Shown here piece after piece: positions 36,997-46,643 of a DNA stretch of 64,000 nucleotides (position 1 is its first letter; each line of letters starts with the position of its first letter). The DNA comes from Flavobacterium aquidurense (GTDB lineage Bacteria > Bacteroidota > Bacteroidia > Flavobacteriales > Flavobacteriaceae). The stretch spans positions 1-64,000 of the forward strand of contig NZ_JRLF01000001.1 of assembly GCF_001404985.1 (NCBI RefSeq), in the 5' to 3' direction. The notes below the pieces were generated by a model that was not told the origin of the DNA, did not search any database, and saw nothing but the letters and a program-made list of their open reading frames with translations. Both the position numbers and the translations under genes were made by a program.

Positions 36997-39390
36997 TTAA
37001 TTATGTGATTTGGTAAAAAAATATCTGAATTTTATATAGAATGCTCTACTTGGTTTTTGAAGCGAAAAATTATCATAAAGCTTATTATCCAATAGATTTT
37101 TACATTCTAAAGCAATATTGTATTTTCCGTTTGCCAGTGTATAAACAGCATTTATATCGTGACTGAATTGCTGCGGAATTTCTAATTTACTATCCTTGCT
37201 TCCCATACTTGGCCAAGACAAATAGTAGGTGTGCACGTATAATAAATTGTAGCCAACAGATAGATTATTTCCTTTTTTTATAAGATCATTAAAAAACACA
37301 GTCGCATCGGCATTACCAAAAAGGAAAGGCATATTAGGCACTCTGTCTTTGTAAAAAGGAGAAACATAATTTTGATTCGGTTCATATTCAGTCATATTTC
37401 GAATATTTTGATACGTTGCATTCAATCCCGCCGTAAATCTCGTTTTGTACGAATATCGAATCTCTCCATCTATACCATAATTAGTAACCTTGCCCTGATT
37501 AACATTGGTAGTCATGGTTTGATTATTATTAAGTGTTGGACGAATAAAATCAGTCGCATTTCTATGCAAAAGATTGACATCAAACGATAAAGCGTTTACT
37601 TTATTAAAGCTCGTCTGATAACTTGCACCTACATTAAAGTTGTTACTGGTTTCAGGTTTTAAGGCAAGATTTCCTTCTAAATTATCATTTACATTTCCAA
37701 AAATTTCTTCTGGAGTTGGCAATCGGTAACTCTTTTCGAATGAAGCTTTTAGTTGTAGATTATGCCTTAAGTAATAACTCGTTGCTGCGCCATAACCGGT
37801 AGTTGTCGTATGATCTACATATTGTTGGTACGCAATATCTCCTGCATTTCCAGACGGATTATAACTTCTGGAATAAGTGGTTTTTAAGGAATAGTCTTTT
37901 AAGAATACAGAAGTACTCCATTTTTCATTATAATCAAATTTATATCCCATTCCTAAAACGTTCTTTTGCGTTTTTTTAGGCTGTTTATAAACTAATGATT
38001 CCGGAACCAGCTCATCACTTTCCTTACGATCAAAAGTCGTAAAAGTGTTGTTAAGCATAAAAGAGTGTCTTTCTCCCAAAGCATAAGTAGCATTAGCTGT
38101 TGTTACACCATTATTGTTTTTAAATTTTCGCAGTGTACGACTTCTCTCCCCGCCTAAACCTGCATATTCTCTATAATCGCCAAACCAATTGTATCTTCTG
38201 TAAACTGTATCTACATTTTGTTCTTCACCAAAGTTGAAATTTCCGGTAAGATTCAAATTAAGGCCTTTTGTAAACAGATCTTTTACCTGATATTTTAAAG
38301 TTGGCATCAAAATGTTTCCTTTTCGATACACCTGTCCAAATACACTTACCATTCTGGCCCCGGTCTGGATATCGGCTTTATTTTCTCCGGCTGTAAAACC
38401 GAATAATAATTTATCTGCATATTTTTTTCCTGTCAGACCAATATTCACAATCACAGTTTCGTTTCGGTATTTATCATGAAACCTTTTTACACGCTGATTA
38501 GGAAAATAAGCCCCTGTATTCAAATCGGCTACGTCTACATTTACCCAATAATTGTTATCAGAATAATTCTGAAAAGCATTGATTTCAGTAGTAAAACCAC
38601 TTTTAGAAGTATATCCTGCGTTTATACTGCTTCGATGTGTATTAAATGATCCAAAAGAATATGACGCATCTACAAAAGTTCTTGGTTTGCTGTTGGTAAC
38701 AATATTTACTGCTCCGCCCAGCGCATCGCCGCCTAACCATATGGGCACAACTCCTTTGTAAACTTCTACACGATCTGCAAGATTTATGGGAATATTATTC
38801 ATTTGAAACGACGATCCAAAATTATCCATAGGCACTCCGTCAATAAACACCTTTACCTGATTACCCTGAAAACCATTAATAGAAAGTTCAGATCTTGAAC
38901 CTACACCTCCCGCTTCACGAACACGAACTCCGGAAACCCTGTCTAAGGCATGCGCCAGATCTAATGTAGAATTATGCAGTTTTTTAGCATCAATTGCAGT
39001 TACGCTATACGATTGTTTATTTACTTTATCTGTTTGCGAACGTCCTAAAACGGTTATGTTTTCCAGCTCATTTAATTCGCTTTCTAACTGAAATGAAAAA
39101 TTTGAATCACGATCAGAAACTTCGACATGTTTTTTTTGAGTTGCAAAACCAATTGCCGTAATTTTTAAAGTGTACTTTCCTGGTGTTATATTTTTAAAAA
39201 CAAACTTTCCGTTTTCATCTGCAATCATGCTTAAATCAGTTTTTTCAATTGCAACTGAAGCATAAGGAATTGTTTGTCCGGAATTTTCGATAACCTGTCC
39301 TGAAACTGAAACTCCTTGATTTTGCTGAGAAAATGATACCAACGAAAAGAGAAAAAATATACTAAAAAATAAAAATTTGTGAGTTGTCAT
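36997..39390 (-). CDS. TonB-dependent receptor (siderophore/metal type)
   Basis: This 797-residue receptor has a signal peptide (ending VSFSQ), a carboxypeptidase-like regulatory domain (about 26-110, GVSVSGQVIENSGQTIPYAS), a plug (LDLAHALDRVSGVRVREAGG, then NGFQGNQVKVFIDGVPMD) and a 22-strand barrel. It lacks the SusC signature and a SusD partner. With a divergent AraC regulator and a PepSY protein nearby, ferric-siderophore uptake is the likely role, but the ligand is not identifiable. Confidence 0.92.
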   Translation of the reverse strand: MTTHKFLFFSIFFLFSLVSFSQQNQGVSVSGQVIENSGQTIPYASVAIEKTDLSMIADENGKFVFKNITPGKYTLKITAIGFATQKKHVEVSDRDSNFSFQLESELNELENITVLGRSQTDKVNKQSYSVTAIDAKKLHNSTLDLAHALDRVSGVRVREAGGVGSRSELSINGFQGNQVKVFIDGVPMDNFGSSFQMNNIPINLADRVEVYKGVVPIWLGGDALGGAVNIVTNSKPRTFVDASYSFGSFNTHRSSINAGYTSKSGFTTEINAFQNYSDNNYWVNVDVADLNTGAYFPNQRVKRFHDKYRNETVIVNIGLTGKKYADKLLFGFTAGENKADIQTGARMVSVFGQVYRKGNILMPTLKYQVKDLFTKGLNLNLTGNFNFGEEQNVDTVYRRYNWFGDYREYAGLGGERSRTLRKFKNNNGVTTANATYALGERHSFMLNNTFTTFDRKESDELVPESLVYKQPKKTQKNVLGMGYKFDYNEKWSTSVFLKDYSLKTTYSRSYNPSGNAGDIAYQQYVDHTTTTGYGAATSYYLRHNLQLKASFEKSYRLPTPEEIFGNVNDNLEGNLALKPETSNNFNVGASYQTSFNKVNALSFDVNLLHRNATDFIRPTLNNNQTMTTNVNQGKVTNYGIDGEIRYSYKTRFTAGLNATYQNIRNMTEYEPNQNYVSPFYKDRVPNMPFLFGNADATVFFNDLIKKGNNLSVGYNLLYVHTYYLSWPSMGSKDSKLEIPQQFSHDINAVYTLANGKYNIALECKNLLDNKLYDNFSLQKPSRAFYIKFRYFFTKSHN

Positions 39391-39425
39391 ATCTTTAATT
39401 AGACTAATTATAAATAACTTTGCCG

Positions 39426-39433
39426 CAAAAGTA
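39426..39433 (-). promoter_or_regulatory. Candidate -7 box for the TonB receptor gene
   Basis: The minus-strand reading TACTTTTG fits TAnnTTTG. The two direct repeats at 39460-39500 start about 27 bp upstream of it, where an activator would touch RNA polymerase. No good -33 box is present, as is common for activator-dependent promoters. Confidence 0.45.
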
Positions 39434-39459
39434 CCATCAACAACTTGAAAAAAGATAGG

Positions 39460-39500
39460 GAAAAACGGATTATTATTTTGTAAAAACGGATTATATTTTG
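39460..39500. promoter_or_regulatory. Direct repeat AAAAACGGATTAT(T)ATTTTG, candidate AraC site
   Basis: Two near-identical 20-bp copies (39461-39480 and 39482-39500) lie head to tail at a 21-bp pitch, two DNA turns, in the divergent gap. AraC-type regulators bind such direct repeats. The second copy runs into the AraC start codon. Confidence 0.65.
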
Positions 39501-40529
39501 AAAATCAGATCGAAAATTTTAGCACACGAAAACTCAATTATCAAAATTGAAATTGGCGATAATTATTACTCTAAAAATCAATTGACAGCAGAAAGTATCA
39601 ATATAAAAAACAGTGATTCTGAAATTATAAAAAGCAGCCATCTTATTACTCAAGGAATGGTTATACTTGATACTCAGATGTATTTTTCGACCCCGCAAAC
39701 CATTGTATTCGAAATTGACGAAGAAACTGTAGTCATGAATTTTATTTGCTGTAACAATGTCGAAGCGCATATCGATCAATTAGAATCTGAAAAATATTCT
39801 AAAGAAAATACACACAATATATTTTATACCACAAACTATAAAGCCACTTTTAAAATTCCGGCTTTTGAGCAGATTAATTATTTGTCAATTATATTATCAA
39901 AAGACTTTTATTATCAGATCATCAATGAAGATTGGGAACTTCATGAAAAATTCTCCAAAAATATCCTGCTTAAGAAATCGAGTTATCTTACTTCAAAATA
40001 CCTCCCGTTTACTCCTGCAATTCAATGGGTTATTCATGAAATTAAAAATTGTAACCGCAATGGTGCCTTAAAAAAAATGTATATCGAGACAAAAGTAAAA
40101 GAGCTTTTAGTACATCAACTTGAAGCAATAATCAATTTGCCTGTGCAAAAAGATCAAATAGATGAAGATGATTACAATAAATTACAACAGGCAAAACTCA
40201 TATTAGACGAAGATTATGTTCATGCCCCTACACTGGCAGAACTTTCAAGATTGATTTCGCTGAATGAATTCAAACTTAAAAAAGGATTTAAAGCCTGTTT
40301 TGGTACTACTGTAAAAAGCTACATTATAAAACTCAGAATGGAGCATGCAAAAGAGTTATTCAAGAGCAAAGCATCGACTGTGAGCGAAGTTGCTTATAAA
40401 TGCGGCTATAAAGATGTGTCGCATTTTTCAGCAGCTTTTAAAAATTTCTATGGTTTTTCTCCTCAAAAATTCAAGATCAATTGGGATTATATTAATTTCT
40501 GGATCACAGGACTTTTATTATTAAGCTAA
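39498..40529 (+). CDS. AraC-family transcriptional regulator
   Basis: This 343-residue regulator has a C-terminal AraC domain at about 230-330 with two helix-turn-helix units (TLAELSRLISLNEFKLKKGF, STVSEVAYKCGYKDVSHFSA) and the FYGFSPQKFK end block. The N-terminal 200 residues resemble PchR-like ligand domains of iron regulators. The start is TTG at 39498. No ATG or GTG is in frame downstream of the stop codon at 39456-39458, except internal Met52, which would delete part of the sensor. It probably activates the divergent TonB receptor unit. Confidence 0.87.
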   Translation: MKIRSKILAHENSIIKIEIGDNYYSKNQLTAESINIKNSDSEIIKSSHLITQGMVILDTQMYFSTPQTIVFEIDEETVVMNFICCNNVEAHIDQLESEKYSKENTHNIFYTTNYKATFKIPAFEQINYLSIILSKDFYYQIINEDWELHEKFSKNILLKKSSYLTSKYLPFTPAIQWVIHEIKNCNRNGALKKMYIETKVKELLVHQLEAIINLPVQKDQIDEDDYNKLQQAKLILDEDYVHAPTLAELSRLISLNEFKLKKGFKACFGTTVKSYIIKLRMEHAKELFKSKASTVSEVAYKCGYKDVSHFSAAFKNFYGFSPQKFKINWDYINFWITGLLLLS

Positions 40530-41462
40530 TAAAAAAAGGGTTTTTAGATCCAGTTTTAACAACCAAACCTAAAAACCCGATAAAAATTAGACTATTGTAT
40601 GCTTGCAAACTTATACAAAGGTATTCACCCTAAAATGAATATGTCAAACTTTCATTGTAAAAAAAAATTGTTTCTCCAAAAACAGTTGCACATAGAGAAT
40701 CTGAAAATGATATTCAAAAAGGTAAAAACATCATCTACATCGATTTCTATGATGCAAAACTACTTTCTACTTTAGAAAAATCATTACGGCTTTCCTCATT
40801 CCCGGCATCTTTTTTTTCTTATTTATAATCATTCAAGCTTAATTTACTGTGTTATATTACGTTACGTTTTACTTTTAAAGTAACTTTAATGTTAAGTTTT
40901 TTATTTACTTAAATTTCATGGCATATTATTTACAAAAATCACCACATCGCTTCTTTCTTATTCTAGATTAAGTCAAAAACTTTTGGTTACACCATACATT
41001 TGTCAAACAAATTAATAGTTCTTTAAAAAAACTGAAAAATTAAAAAAGGCAGTCACAAGAAAATTAGAAACTTTTTTTCTTGTCCTGGATTAAGTGAAGA
41101 CTTTTTAATTAACCAATAGATTTGTCAAACAAATTAATAGTTCATTAAAAAACTGAAAATTAAAAAAGTAATGACTCAGAAATTAGAAACTTTTTTCTTG
41201 TCCTGGATTAAGTGAAGATCTTTTAATTAACTAATACATTTGTCAAACAAATTAATGGTTCATTAAAAACCTGAAAATTAAAAAAGCAACGACTCAGAAA
41301 ATTAGAAACTTTTTTCTTGTCCTAGATTAAGTGATGACTTTTTAATTAACTAATACATTTGTAAAACAAATTACAAGTTCTGACAAAACTGAAAATTAAA
41401 ATCTAAAAAAACTTAGAAACTTAGTAACTCAGCATCTTAGCAACTTTAAACAAAAAACGATT
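40530..41462. other. Long non-coding spacer with tandem repeats
   Basis: This 0.9 kb stretch has no supported gene. It holds a GGGTTTTTAG/CTAAAAACCC hairpin (40538-40578) just after the AraC stop codon, a short open stretch around 40680-40830 with no start or recognisable product, and the four-copy repeat listed separately. Confidence 0.6.
40963..41440. repeat. Tandem repeat, about 4 units of 118-122 bp
   Basis: Units begin with CTRGATTAAGT at 40963, 41085, 41203 and 41322. Each contains GATTAAGTGA, then an ATTTGTCAAACAAATTA inverted repeat, TTCATTAAAAA-CTGAAAATTAAAAA and ATTAGAAACTTTTTT. Units 2 and 3 are the closest and unit 4 decays at its end. The TACATTTG or TAGATTTG in each unit also fits a -7 box. 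There is no coding frame through it. It lies just before the small gene at 41463. Confidence 0.88.
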
Positions 41463-41777
41463 ATGAAAACTCTTGAATTCTTATTACTCGGAAAAAACGA
41501 AGCGATCCTGGCCATTTTGCTTCGACTTGTAAACGCAAATGAAGATTGGAATGCTGTTGCTTTCGATCACGAGAATGAAGCTCAGGAATATTTTCAAAAT
41601 CACAAAATCGACATTGTTCTCCTAAGTTCCGGAATCGAAGATCATGTCGAAAAAAAGTTCACTTCTTTTTGTTTAGAACAACAACCCGAAGTCGAAGTAA
41701 TTGAACATTTTGGAGGAGGAAGCGGTTTATTAAAATCAGAAATCCTGCACCGATTACATCTAAAAGGAAAAATTTAG
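41463..41777 (+). CDS. Small receiver-like protein of unknown function
   Basis: This 104-residue protein reads like a degenerate response-regulator receiver. Strand one is LEFLLLGKN, an acidic DHENEAQEYFQNHKIDIVLLSSGIED segment follows, and it ends IEHFGGGSGLLKSEI. It has no phosphorylation Asp in the usual DxxMP context, no DNA-binding domain and no signal peptide. I recall similar short proteins with the HYGGGSGLL ending in Bacteroidota, but no function. It stands alone after the tandem repeat array, 229 bp before the isochorismatase-like gene. Confidence 0.75.
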   Translation: MKTLEFLLLGKNEAILAILLRLVNANEDWNAVAFDHENEAQEYFQNHKIDIVLLSSGIEDHVEKKFTSFCLEQQPEVEVIEHFGGGSGLLKSEILHRLHLKGKI

Positions 41778-42006
41778 GTACCAAAGTTTTCCTTTTTAAA
41801 ATTCATCAAAAGCTTTAAAATAACTCATTCACGAATATCCAATAACAAATTGACGATATATCGTTAGGACTTTTATTGTCTTTTTTGAAAAACCCTTTAA
41901 AACCAACACATTACAAACAAGGCATTTTATTTGAATGCAAAACATTGAGAATCAAACATAAAATAATTTTAAAAAAACCTTTTATTCACAACAAAAATAA
42001 ATTATC

Positions 42007-42696
42007 ATGAAAAAAATACTTTTAACAGCAGCATTATTATTTGTAACTTTTATAGGATTCGCTCAAAAACCAAGTCCGGCGCAATTAGATCCTTTCAACC
42101 ATACGCTGGTTCTTATTGATTACGAAAGCCAAATGGCATTTGCAGTAAACAACATTCCAATCGATCAGCTTCGCAACAACACCGCTTTAGTTGCCGGCGC
42201 TTCAAAAATATTCAAGGTTCCTACAATTGTAACAACCGTTGCCGAAAAATCATTTAGCGGACCTGTTTTTCGTGAAATCGAAGAATTTTACCCAAAAGCA
42301 ACTTCAAACTACATAGATCGTACTTCAATGAATACCTGGGAAGATGTTCCTGCTCATAAAGCAATAGTGGCAAAAGGCAAAAAGAAATTAGTTTTTGCAG
42401 GTTTATGGACAAGCGTTTGTATCGTAGGACCAGCATTATCAGCAATCAACGAAGGTTATGACGTTTATGTAATTACAGATGCAAGCGGTGATGTTTCTAA
42501 AGAAGCACACGAAATGGCAGTAACACGTATGGTTCAGGCTGGTGCTCACCCAGTAACTTCATTACAATATTTATTAGAATTACAACGCGACTGGGCTCGT
42601 CAGGAAACTTATGTACCTGTAACAGATTTAGTTAAAAAATATGGTGGTGCTTACGGTGTTGGTGTTCAATATGCACACGAAATGCTAAAACACTAA
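42007..42696 (+). CDS. Exported isochorismatase-family hydrolase
   Basis: This 229-residue protein has a cleavable signal peptide (1-19, FIGFAQ) before a cysteine-hydrolase fold. D38 lies in LVLIDYESQ and the nucleophile C138 in LWTSVCIVGPAL, with a YcaC-like ending. Most relatives are cytoplasmic, so export is notable. The substrate is unknown; amides or imides are typical for the fold. A terminator follows at 42842, before the amidohydrolase gene. Confidence 0.88.
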   Translation: MKKILLTAALLFVTFIGFAQKPSPAQLDPFNHTLVLIDYESQMAFAVNNIPIDQLRNNTALVAGASKIFKVPTIVTTVAEKSFSGPVFREIEEFYPKATSNYIDRTSMNTWEDVPAHKAIVAKGKKKLVFAGLWTSVCIVGPALSAINEGYDVYVITDASGDVSKEAHEMAVTRMVQAGAHPVTSLQYLLELQRDWARQETYVPVTDLVKKYGGAYGVGVQYAHEMLKH

Positions 42697-42841
42697 ATCA
42701 AATTGACGCAGATAAAACAGATTAGCTTTTGCGAAAACGCAGATAAAAACGGATTGAAAAACTTATTAACCATAAATAAAATCAGCGTTTTCGCAATAGT
42801 AAATCAGTAAAATCAGCGAACTGTTTTTTTCTTAAAAGAAA

Positions 42842-42869
42842 GGCTGTGTAACGCACAGCCATTTTTTTT
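42842..42869 (+). terminator. Intrinsic terminator
   Basis: GGCTGTG and CACAGCC enclose a 5-base loop and are followed by A and eight T. It ends the isochorismatase-like gene transcript. Confidence 0.85.
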
Positions 42870-42895
42870 ATCAAAATCTTAATAAAACCATTATT

Positions 42896-44680
42896 ATGAA
42901 ACCAAAAATTATAATCACGGCATTGCTTTTAATACTTTCCCTGCCTTTTTTCGCTCAAAGCAAAAGTGCCACACTTATCGTTCATCACGCTGTAATTCAT
43001 ACACTGGATGATAAAAATACAATTGTTGAAGCGATGGCTATTGCCGATGGAAAAATCCTGAAAACCGGTAAAAACAGCGATATCTTAAAATTAAAAAACA
43101 AAAAAACAACCCTGATTGATGCCAAAGGAAAAGTAATCATTCCCGGAATATTCGACTCGCATATGCACATTATCCGTGGTGGAAGATTTTTTAATACTGA
43201 ATTGCGCTGGGATGGCGTTCGTACTCTTAAAAAAGCTTTGGCAATGCTAAAAGAACAAGCACAAAGAACACCTAAAGGACAATGGGTTCGCGTTGTTGGA
43301 GGCTGGAATGCATATCAGTTTGAAGAAAAAAGACTGCCAACCCTGGAAGAAATCAATGAAGCAACAGGCGATGTTCCCGCTTTTGTATTGCATTTGTACG
43401 GTCACGCCTATTTGAACAAAGCAGGAATTGCAGCTTTAAAAATTGATGCAAACACTCCAAATCCAAACGGCGGATTGGTAGAAAAAGATGCAAACGGAAA
43501 TCCAACCGGATTATTAATTGCTGAGCCAAATGCTTTTATCTTATACTCGACACTTTCTAAACTTCCGGAATTAACCCCTGATGAAAAAGTAAATTCGACC
43601 AAACAATTTATGACCGAAATGAATCGTCTTGGCGTAACTGCCATTATCGATGCCGGCGGCGGATTCCAGAATTTCCCTGACGATTATGGCGTAACAAACG
43701 GTTTATGCAAAGACAGCGATCTTACCATAAGAATGCCTTATTACTTATTTGCCCAAAAAGCAGGAAGTGAACTAAATGACTACAGCAAATGGGTTAGTAC
43801 AGTAGAAATTGGCGAAGGCTGTGACGATCATGACGATACTAAAGTAGAATATCATGCACAAGGAGCCGGAGAAAACCTGGTAATGAGCGCAGGAGATTTC
43901 GAAAATTTTGATAAACCAAGACCGGAATTAAGCCCGGCAATGGAAGGACAATTAAAAGAAGTTTTGTCATTATTGATTAAAAAAAGATGGCCGTTTAGAA
44001 TTCACGCCACTTATAATGAAAGCATTACAAGATTCCTGAATGTAATTGAAGACATTAACAAAGAAACACCACTAAACGGACTTTTATGGTTCTTTGATCA
44101 CGGAGAAACGGTTTCTGTAGAAAACTTAAAACGAATTAAAGCTTTAAACGGCGGATTGGCAATTCAGCACAGAATGGCGTATCAGGGAGAAAACTTTATA
44201 AAAAGATACGGAAAAACAGCTGCTACAAACACGGTTCCGCTTAAAAAGATACTCGAAATGGGAATCAAAGTCGGAATGGGGACCGATGGAACCCGTGTTG
44301 CCAGCTACAATCCATGGGTTGGTTTGTATTGGTTAACAACAGGAAAAACTTTGGGCGGACTGAAATATATGGCAGATGAAAATATTCAGGACAGAACAGC
44401 AGCATTAAAATTATTTACTTACGGAAGTGCACAATTAATTAATTTAGAGAAAGACCGCGGAATGCTTACTGCAAACAACCTGGCAGATTTTGCCATACTT
44501 TCTGACGATTATTTTAATACTCCCGAAGAAAAAATCTTAAACATAGAATCAAAACTTACAGTTGTAAACGGTAAAGTAGTGTATGCTGATACTGATTTTA
44601 GATCCTTTGCACCACCAACTCCAAAAGCAATTCCGGATTGGAGTCCTATAAACTATTTTGGAGGTTATCAAAAAAATTAA
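42896..44680 (+). CDS. Exported amidohydrolase (YtcJ-like)
   Basis: This 594-residue metal-dependent hydrolase has a signal peptide (ending PFFAQ). The amidohydrolase-3 layout is clear: VIIPGIFDSHMHIIRGG (metal His pair), a His in LWFFDHGE, IQHRMAYQGE, and GMGTDGTRVASYNPW with the catalytic Asp. Substrates of this family are varied amides and are not predictable. It is 3 bp before the porin gene, so the two are one unit. Export to the periplasm is indicated. Confidence 0.88.
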   Translation: MKPKIIITALLLILSLPFFAQSKSATLIVHHAVIHTLDDKNTIVEAMAIADGKILKTGKNSDILKLKNKKTTLIDAKGKVIIPGIFDSHMHIIRGGRFFNTELRWDGVRTLKKALAMLKEQAQRTPKGQWVRVVGGWNAYQFEEKRLPTLEEINEATGDVPAFVLHLYGHAYLNKAGIAALKIDANTPNPNGGLVEKDANGNPTGLLIAEPNAFILYSTLSKLPELTPDEKVNSTKQFMTEMNRLGVTAIIDAGGGFQNFPDDYGVTNGLCKDSDLTIRMPYYLFAQKAGSELNDYSKWVSTVEIGEGCDDHDDTKVEYHAQGAGENLVMSAGDFENFDKPRPELSPAMEGQLKEVLSLLIKKRWPFRIHATYNESITRFLNVIEDINKETPLNGLLWFFDHGETVSVENLKRIKALNGGLAIQHRMAYQGENFIKRYGKTAATNTVPLKKILEMGIKVGMGTDGTRVASYNPWVGLYWLTTGKTLGGLKYMADENIQDRTAALKLFTYGSAQLINLEKDRGMLTANNLADFAILSDDYFNTPEEKILNIESKLTVVNGKVVYADTDFRSFAPPTPKAIPDWSPINYFGGYQKN

Positions 44681-44683
44681 ATT

Positions 44684-46054
44684 ATGAATACCTTGTTCCG
44701 ATTATTGTTGCTTTTGGGATTTATTTCGATTGCAAATGCACAACAAAAACCTGTATTTCAAAAATTGCGGTATGACGATGATGTGACCTATTTAAAAACA
44801 GATTCGACTAAAAGCGCATACGAGAAAATAAAATATATTCCGTTAAGCAAAAATAGCCATTACTTCGCCACTATTGGTGGCGAAGCGAGATGGCAATACA
44901 CCTATACCGTAAATGACAAATGGGGAGATGATTCTGATGAAGGCGATGGATATTTACTTTCTCGTTATTTACTTCACGCCGATATTCATTTAGGGGTTTT
45001 CAGAACTTTTTTTGAATTGCAAAGCAGTCTCGCAAACAGTAAAATCGATCCGAGTCCGGTAGATGAAAACCAACTCGATATTCATCAGGCATTTCTGGAC
45101 ATTGATTTTATTCACGATAAAAACGAGCAACTTACATTGCGTTCCGGAAGACAGGAAATGATGTACGGTTCTCAGCGTTTGGTTGCTGTTCGTGAAGGTC
45201 CGAATAACCGACTCGCTTTTGACGGAATGAAGTTATTCTACAAAAAAAACAATTGGCAGACAGATGCTTTTTTTACCCATCCGGTTGCGAATAAAATTGG
45301 GACATTTAATGATGAATTTAATGAAAATGCCAAATTCTGGGGAAGTTACACTGTAATTCATAAAGTGCCCTTTATTGAAAATATCGATTTATATTATTTA
45401 GGATTATGGAAAAACCGTTCCGTTTTTGATGATGCCATTGGAGAAGAAAACAGACATTCTATTGGAACCAGAATATGGAAAAATAAAGGCAACTGGAAAT
45501 ATGATTTTGAAGGTCTTTACCAATTTGGAAAAATCAACCAGAAAACCATTTCTGCCTGGACACTTTCATCTTTTGCCTGTTATACTTTTGAAAACGTAAA
45601 ATTCAGTCCTGAAATAGGATTAAAAACAGAAATTATTTCTGGTGATAAAAATTCCGGCGATGACCATTTAGAAACTTTTAACCCCTTATATCCCCGTGGT
45701 GCTTATTTTGGATTGGTGGCTTTGATTGGTCCATCCAATTTAATTGATATTCATCCGTCAATAAATTTTGATTTAACAGAAAAATTAGGTCTCGGAATTG
45801 ATTATGATATTTTTTGGAGACAAACTATAAGCGATGGTTTATACGCGCCAAACATGCAGCTTTTATATTCCGGAAAAAACACCACAGAACGTTTTGTGGG
45901 TTCCCAATTAATTGCAAATTTAGATTATGCCATGAATCATTTTTTATCATTTACATTAGAAACAGGATGGTTTAATGCGGGTTCATTCTTAAAAGAAGTC
46001 GGTACAGGAAAAGATTATTTTTATGGTGCTTTGACTGCACAATTTAAATTTTAA
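44684..46054 (+). CDS. Outer-membrane porin, alginate-export (AlgE-like) family
   Basis: This 456-residue protein has a signal peptide (ending IANAQ) and a beta-barrel body with the alginate_exp landmarks: YFATIGGEARWQY, QAFLDIDF, LRSGRQEMMYGSQRLVAVREGPN and FDGMKLFYK. In non-alginate producers this family acts as a general outer-membrane pore. The 3-bp link to the amidohydrolase suggests it admits that enzyme's substrate or releases its product. Confidence 0.87.
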   Translation: MNTLFRLLLLLGFISIANAQQKPVFQKLRYDDDVTYLKTDSTKSAYEKIKYIPLSKNSHYFATIGGEARWQYTYTVNDKWGDDSDEGDGYLLSRYLLHADIHLGVFRTFFELQSSLANSKIDPSPVDENQLDIHQAFLDIDFIHDKNEQLTLRSGRQEMMYGSQRLVAVREGPNNRLAFDGMKLFYKKNNWQTDAFFTHPVANKIGTFNDEFNENAKFWGSYTVIHKVPFIENIDLYYLGLWKNRSVFDDAIGEENRHSIGTRIWKNKGNWKYDFEGLYQFGKINQKTISAWTLSSFACYTFENVKFSPEIGLKTEIISGDKNSGDDHLETFNPLYPRGAYFGLVALIGPSNLIDIHPSINFDLTEKLGLGIDYDIFWRQTISDGLYAPNMQLLYSGKNTTERFVGSQLIANLDYAMNHFLSFTLETGWFNAGSFLKEVGTGKDYFYGALTAQFKF

Positions 46055-46079
46055 ATTTGTATCAATCAAAGTTCTAAAA

Positions 46080-46643
46080 ATGGAAAAGAAATATTCAGTT
46101 GCTATTTACCCCTCGCAAGATATTATTGATTCTGTCAAGACGATGAAGGATTCTTTAAAAAGTAAAATAGAATGGTATAACAGCTGTAATTCTGTCGCGC
46201 ATATTACTATTTGCGAATTTACAATTGAAGAATCTGAAATAGAAAAAATCAAGCTGAAATTGTTTAAAATTGCTGATACCTTTACTCCTTTTCAGTCTTA
46301 TTTAGATCATTTTGACTATTATGAAAATAGCGGCGCTTTTTTTATTGCTCCAAATGATGTCTCAAAAATCAACTTAAAGCAGATTCTAAAAAAAACGCAG
46401 GAAACTTTAAAAGCCTTAAAATTGAAAAAAAGTGACGATCCGCATATGTCAATTGGCCGAAAGCTAACTCCCGAGAATATCAAAATAGCCTCACAGCTTT
46501 TTACTACTATTGATCTTAATTTTTTATGTAACAATATTGTTTTGCGTGAATTGGATCCAATTAAAAAACAGTTTTTTGTAATCGATACTTTTTCATTTGG
46601 CAGTAATCCTCAGCCGGAATTAGTTCAGGGAAGTTTATTTTAA
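46080..46643 (+). CDS. 2H phosphoesterase / 2'-5' RNA ligase-like protein
   Basis: This 187-residue cytoplasmic protein has two H-x-[ST] motifs about 90 residues apart (HITI in VAHITICEF and HMSI in DPHMSIGRK), the signature of LigT-like 2H phosphoesterases. The natural substrate is unknown, with RNA or nucleotide cyclic phosphodiesters typical. It lies 25 bp after the porin gene and may be co-transcribed by position only. Confidence 0.85.
   Translation: MEKKYSVAIYPSQDIIDSVKTMKDSLKSKIEWYNSCNSVAHITICEFTIEESEIEKIKLKLFKIADTFTPFQSYLDHFDYYENSGAFFIAPNDVSKINLKQILKKTQETLKALKLKKSDDPHMSIGRKLTPENIKIASQLFTTIDLNFLCNNIVLRELDPIKKQFFVIDTFSFGSNPQPELVQGSLF

Noticed and set aside
40680..40830. Possible gene remnant (VAHRESENDIQKGK-like reading)
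   Set aside because: There is no start codon, no clear family match and the frame is short. It cannot be supported as a gene or a pseudogene.
40963..41440. CRISPR array
   Set aside because: The units are contiguous and conserved over the whole 118-122 bp, with no unique spacers and no cas gene nearby.
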